Positions 61,969 to 64,000 of a stretch of DNA of 64,000 nt are shown here, in pieces (the first letter of the stretch is position 1; the number at the start of each line of letters is the position of its first letter). Under the pieces are notes generated by a model. That model saw only the letters and a list, made by a program, of their open reading frames with translations. It had not been told where the DNA came from and searched no databases. The translations under genes and the position numbers were made by a program. The DNA comes from Amblyomma americanum. Its lineage: Eukaryota > Arthropoda > Arachnida > Ixodida > Ixodidae. The stretch covers positions 930,001 to 994,000 of the forward strand of contig NW_027526499.1 in the NCBI RefSeq assembly GCF_052857255.1, read 5' to 3'.

Positions 61969-64000
61969 CTCCGTGTTGGAGAAACTCCGTGTCGGAGAAA
62001 CTCCGTGTCGGAGAAACGCCGTGTTGGAGGAACTCCGTCTTGGAGAATCTCCGTGTCGGAGAAACTCCATGTTGGAGAAACTCCGTGTTGGAGAAACTCC
62101 GTGTCGGGGAAACTCCGTGTTGGAGAAACTCCGTGTTGGAGAAACTCCGTGTTGGAGAAAATCCTTGTTGGAGAAACTCCGTGCGATAGCAACACCGTGT
62201 TGGAGAAACTCCGCGCTGGAGAATCTCCGTGATCGAAAAACTCCGTGTTGGAGGAACTCTGTGTTGGAGAAACTCAGTGTCGGAGAAACTCCGTGTCGGA
62301 GAAACTCCGTGTTGGAGAAAGTCCTTGTTGGAGAAACTCCGTGTTGGAGAAACTCCGTGCTAGAGAAACTCCGTGTTTGAGACACTCCACGTTGGAGAAT
62401 CTCCTTGTTGGAAAAACCTTGTTTGAGAAACTCCTTGTTGGAGAAACTCCGTGTTGGAGAAACTCCGTGCTGGGGAAACTTCGTGTTGGGGAAACGCCGT
62501 GTTGGAGAAACTCCATGTTGGATAAACTCCGTGGCGGAGAAACTCCGTGTCGGAGAAACTCCGTGTTGGAGAAACTCCGTGTTGGAGAAACTGCGTGTTG
62601 GAGAAACTGCGTGTTGGAGAAACTTCGTGTTGGAGAAACTCCGTGTTGGAGAAACTCCGTGCTAGAGAAACTCCGCGTTGGAGACACTCCACGTTGGAGA
62701 ATCTCCTTGTTGGAAAAAACCTTGTTTGAGAAACTCCTTGTTGGAGAAACTCCGTGTTGGAGAAACTCCGTGCTGGGGAAACTTCGTGTTGGGGAAACGC
62801 CGTGTTGGAAAAACTCCACGTTGGAGAAACTCCGTGTCGGAGAAACTTCGTGTTGGAGAAACTCTGTGTCGGAGAAACTCCGTGTCGGAGAAGCTCCGTG
62901 TTGGAGAAACTCCGTGTCGGAGAAACTCAGTGTCGGAGAAACTCCGTGTCGGAGAAACTCCGTGTTGGAGAAAGTCCTTGTTGGAGAAACTCCGTGTTGG
63001 AGAAACTCCGTGTTTGAGAAACTCCGTGCTGGGGAAACTTCGTGTTGGGGTAACGCCGTGTTGTAGAAACTTCGTGTTGAAGAAACTCCGTGTTGGAGAA
63101 ACTCCGTGTTGGAGAAACTCCGTGTTAGAGAAACTCCATGTTGGAGAAAGTCCGTGTTGGAGAATGTCCGTGTTGGAGAAACTCCGTGTTGGAGAAACTC
63201 CGTGTTGCAGAAACTCCGTGTTTTAGAAACTCCGTGTGTGAGAAACTCCGTGTTGGAGAAACTCTGTGTTGGAGAGGCTCCGTGTTGGAGAAACTTCGTA
63301 TCGCAGAAACTCCGTGTTGTAGAAACTTCGTGTTGGCGAAACTCCTTGTTGAAGAAACTCCGTGTTGGAGAAACTTATTGTTAGATAAACTCCGTGTTGG
63401 AGAAACATCGTGCTGGAGAAACTCTGTGTCGGAGAAAATCTGTGTCGGAGAAACTCCGTGTCGGAGAAACTCCGTGTTGGAGAAAGTCCTTGTTGGAGAA
63501 ACTCCGTGTAGGAGAAACTCCGTGTTGGAGAAACTCCGTGCTGGGGAAACTTCGTGTTGGGGAAACGCCGTGTTGGAGAAACTCCGTGTCGGAGAAACTC
63601 CGTGTTGGAGAAACTCCGTGTTGGAGAAACTTCGTGTTGGAGAAACTTCGTGTTGGAGAAAATCCTTGTTGGAGAAACTCCGTGCTATAGCAACTCCGTG
63701 TTGTAGAAACTCCGCGCTGGAGAAACTCCGTGTTCGAAAAACTCCGTGTTGGAGGAACTCTGTGTTGGAGAAACTCCGCGCTGGAGAAACTTCGTGTTGG
63801 AGAAACTCCGCGTTGGAGAAACTCCGTGTTGGAGAAACTCCGTGTTGGAGAAACTCCGTGTCGGAGAAACTCCGTATTGGAGAAACTCCGTGTTGGAGAA
63901 ACTTTATGTTGGAGAAACTCCATGTCGAATAAACTTCGTATTGGAGAAACTCCGTGTTGGAGAAATTTTATGTTGTAGAAACTCCGTGTTGGAGAAACTC

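Larger units (their letters stand above)
1..64000 (+). repeat. 16-bp satellite array spanning the whole window
   Basis: Every stretch of the window resolves into head-to-tail copies of a 16-bp unit, consensus ttggagaaactccgtg (50% GC), about 4,000 copies. The gagaaac core is the most constant part. Common variants are tcggag, tgtaga, tagag, ctggag and tttgag at the left of the unit, and ctctgtg, ctccatg, cttcgtg, ctccttg and ctccctg at the right. All copies lie in the same orientation. No gene, transposon or unique sequence interrupts the array and neither end is reached. Three units make 48 bp, so any frame reads a 16-residue peptide repeat and the consensus has no stop on either strand; the open frames are by-products. 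I do not recognise this satellite as a named family, and the host can only be called eukaryotic by inference. Confidence 0.98.
34459..64000 (+). repeat. Domain B: second HOR family
   Basis: I find no ctgcag block and no ccttctgg marker here. Instead there are cattttagaaaaacac blocks, tgatcgaaaaac units, gatatgttgtag units (about 48.46, 53.27 and 61.78 kb) and paired A5/A6 markers. The pairs sit near 34.36/34.66, 35.83/36.13, 39.48/39.79, 45.48/45.78, 49.50/49.80, 51.84/52.15, 54.60/54.90, 55.47/55.78, 58.89/59.19 and 62.39/62.68 kb, with the first usually A5 and the second A6. A second pair type ends in ccttcttt: 37.57/37.89, 41.17/41.49, 42.97/43.29, 43.56/43.88, 47.17/47.48 and 60.40/60.72 kb. 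An unpaired A6 marker lies at about 57.28 kb. The monomer and its orientation are the same as in D2. Confidence 0.85.

Noticed and set aside
1..64000. CRISPR array or bacterial iterons
   Set aside because: The 16-bp repeats are contiguous with no unique spacers, number in the thousands, and have no cas or rep genes nearby.
1..64000. Repetitive-protein gene (a cysteine/tryptophan or zinc-finger-like repeat protein)
   Set aside because: The C-W-R spacing in the plus peptide comes from the nucleotide period. It lacks a proper metal-binding pattern, and the reverse strand is just as open.
1..64000. CENP-B-box-like site in the monomer
   Set aside because: The monomer lacks the TTCG...A..CGGG pattern of the known 17-bp box. 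cttcgtgttggag variants share only TTCG.
1..64000. Telomeric repeat or short-motif microsatellite
   Set aside because: The period is 16 bp and no TTAGGG-like or other short telomere motif is tandemly repeated.
1..64000. tRNA or rRNA genes hidden in the array
   Set aside because: No cloverleaf-length unique stretch and no rRNA-like sequence is seen. The only stems are the 4-bp GGAG/CTCC pairs of the monomer.

Overview
The whole 64 kb window is one uninterrupted satellite (minisatellite) DNA array. The basic unit is 16 bp, consensus ttggagaaactccgtg, always in the same orientation, roughly 4,000 copies head to tail. I find no protein gene, RNA gene, transposable element, CRISPR array, replication origin or unique flanking sequence, and the array runs off both ends. 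Because 16 leaves remainder 1 when divided by 3, all three frames of a strand encode the same 16-residue peptide (LEKLRVGETPCWRNSV on +, TEFLQHGVSPTRSFSN on -), and the consensus has no stop codon in any of the six frames. The hundreds of open frames, up to 649 codons, are therefore a by-product of the repeat and not genes. An array of this size and type points to eukaryotic heterochromatin (centromeric, pericentromeric, subtelomeric or interstitial). I cannot name the species from sequence alone.

The unit variants are organised in higher-order repeats (HORs). Domain D1 (1 to about 12.5 kb) is a mosaic that opens with a tandem 2,136-bp HOR. Domain D2 (about 12.5-29.8 kb) has a clear modular order. 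Two kinds of module, alpha and beta, are told apart by a ccttctgg marker, a 13-bp versus 16-bp neighbouring unit, and the two bases after a ctgcagaaaatc marker (cgcg or agcg). Alpha has a long (L) and a short (S) form differing by one 16-bp unit. The order is aL-b-aS / aL-b'-aS-b-aS-b-aS / aL-b-aS*, which gives periods of 4,293 bp (trimer) and 2,777 bp (b-aS dimer).

At about 30.5 kb D2 gives way to a second family (domain B), and this D2-to-B junction is itself tandemly duplicated (about 28,637-31,523 and 31,524-34,458). The internal breakpoint can be placed to within about 7 bp. Domain B (about 34.5-64 kb) lacks the ctgcag blocks. It carries degenerate AT-richer blocks (cattttagaaaaacac) and paired A5/A6 markers about 300-320 bp apart, and contains very recent large duplications, the clearest with a 5,994-bp offset over about 4.8 kb.

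Nothing here works as a gene system. The biology is in array turnover: in-register unequal exchange or copying, with nearly all HOR-level length differences being multiples of 16 bp. A cluster of 1-bp indels at 47.7-55.4 kb is either local decay or an assembly consensus problem. All comparisons were made by eye from the sequence and from matching translations; no alignment was run.
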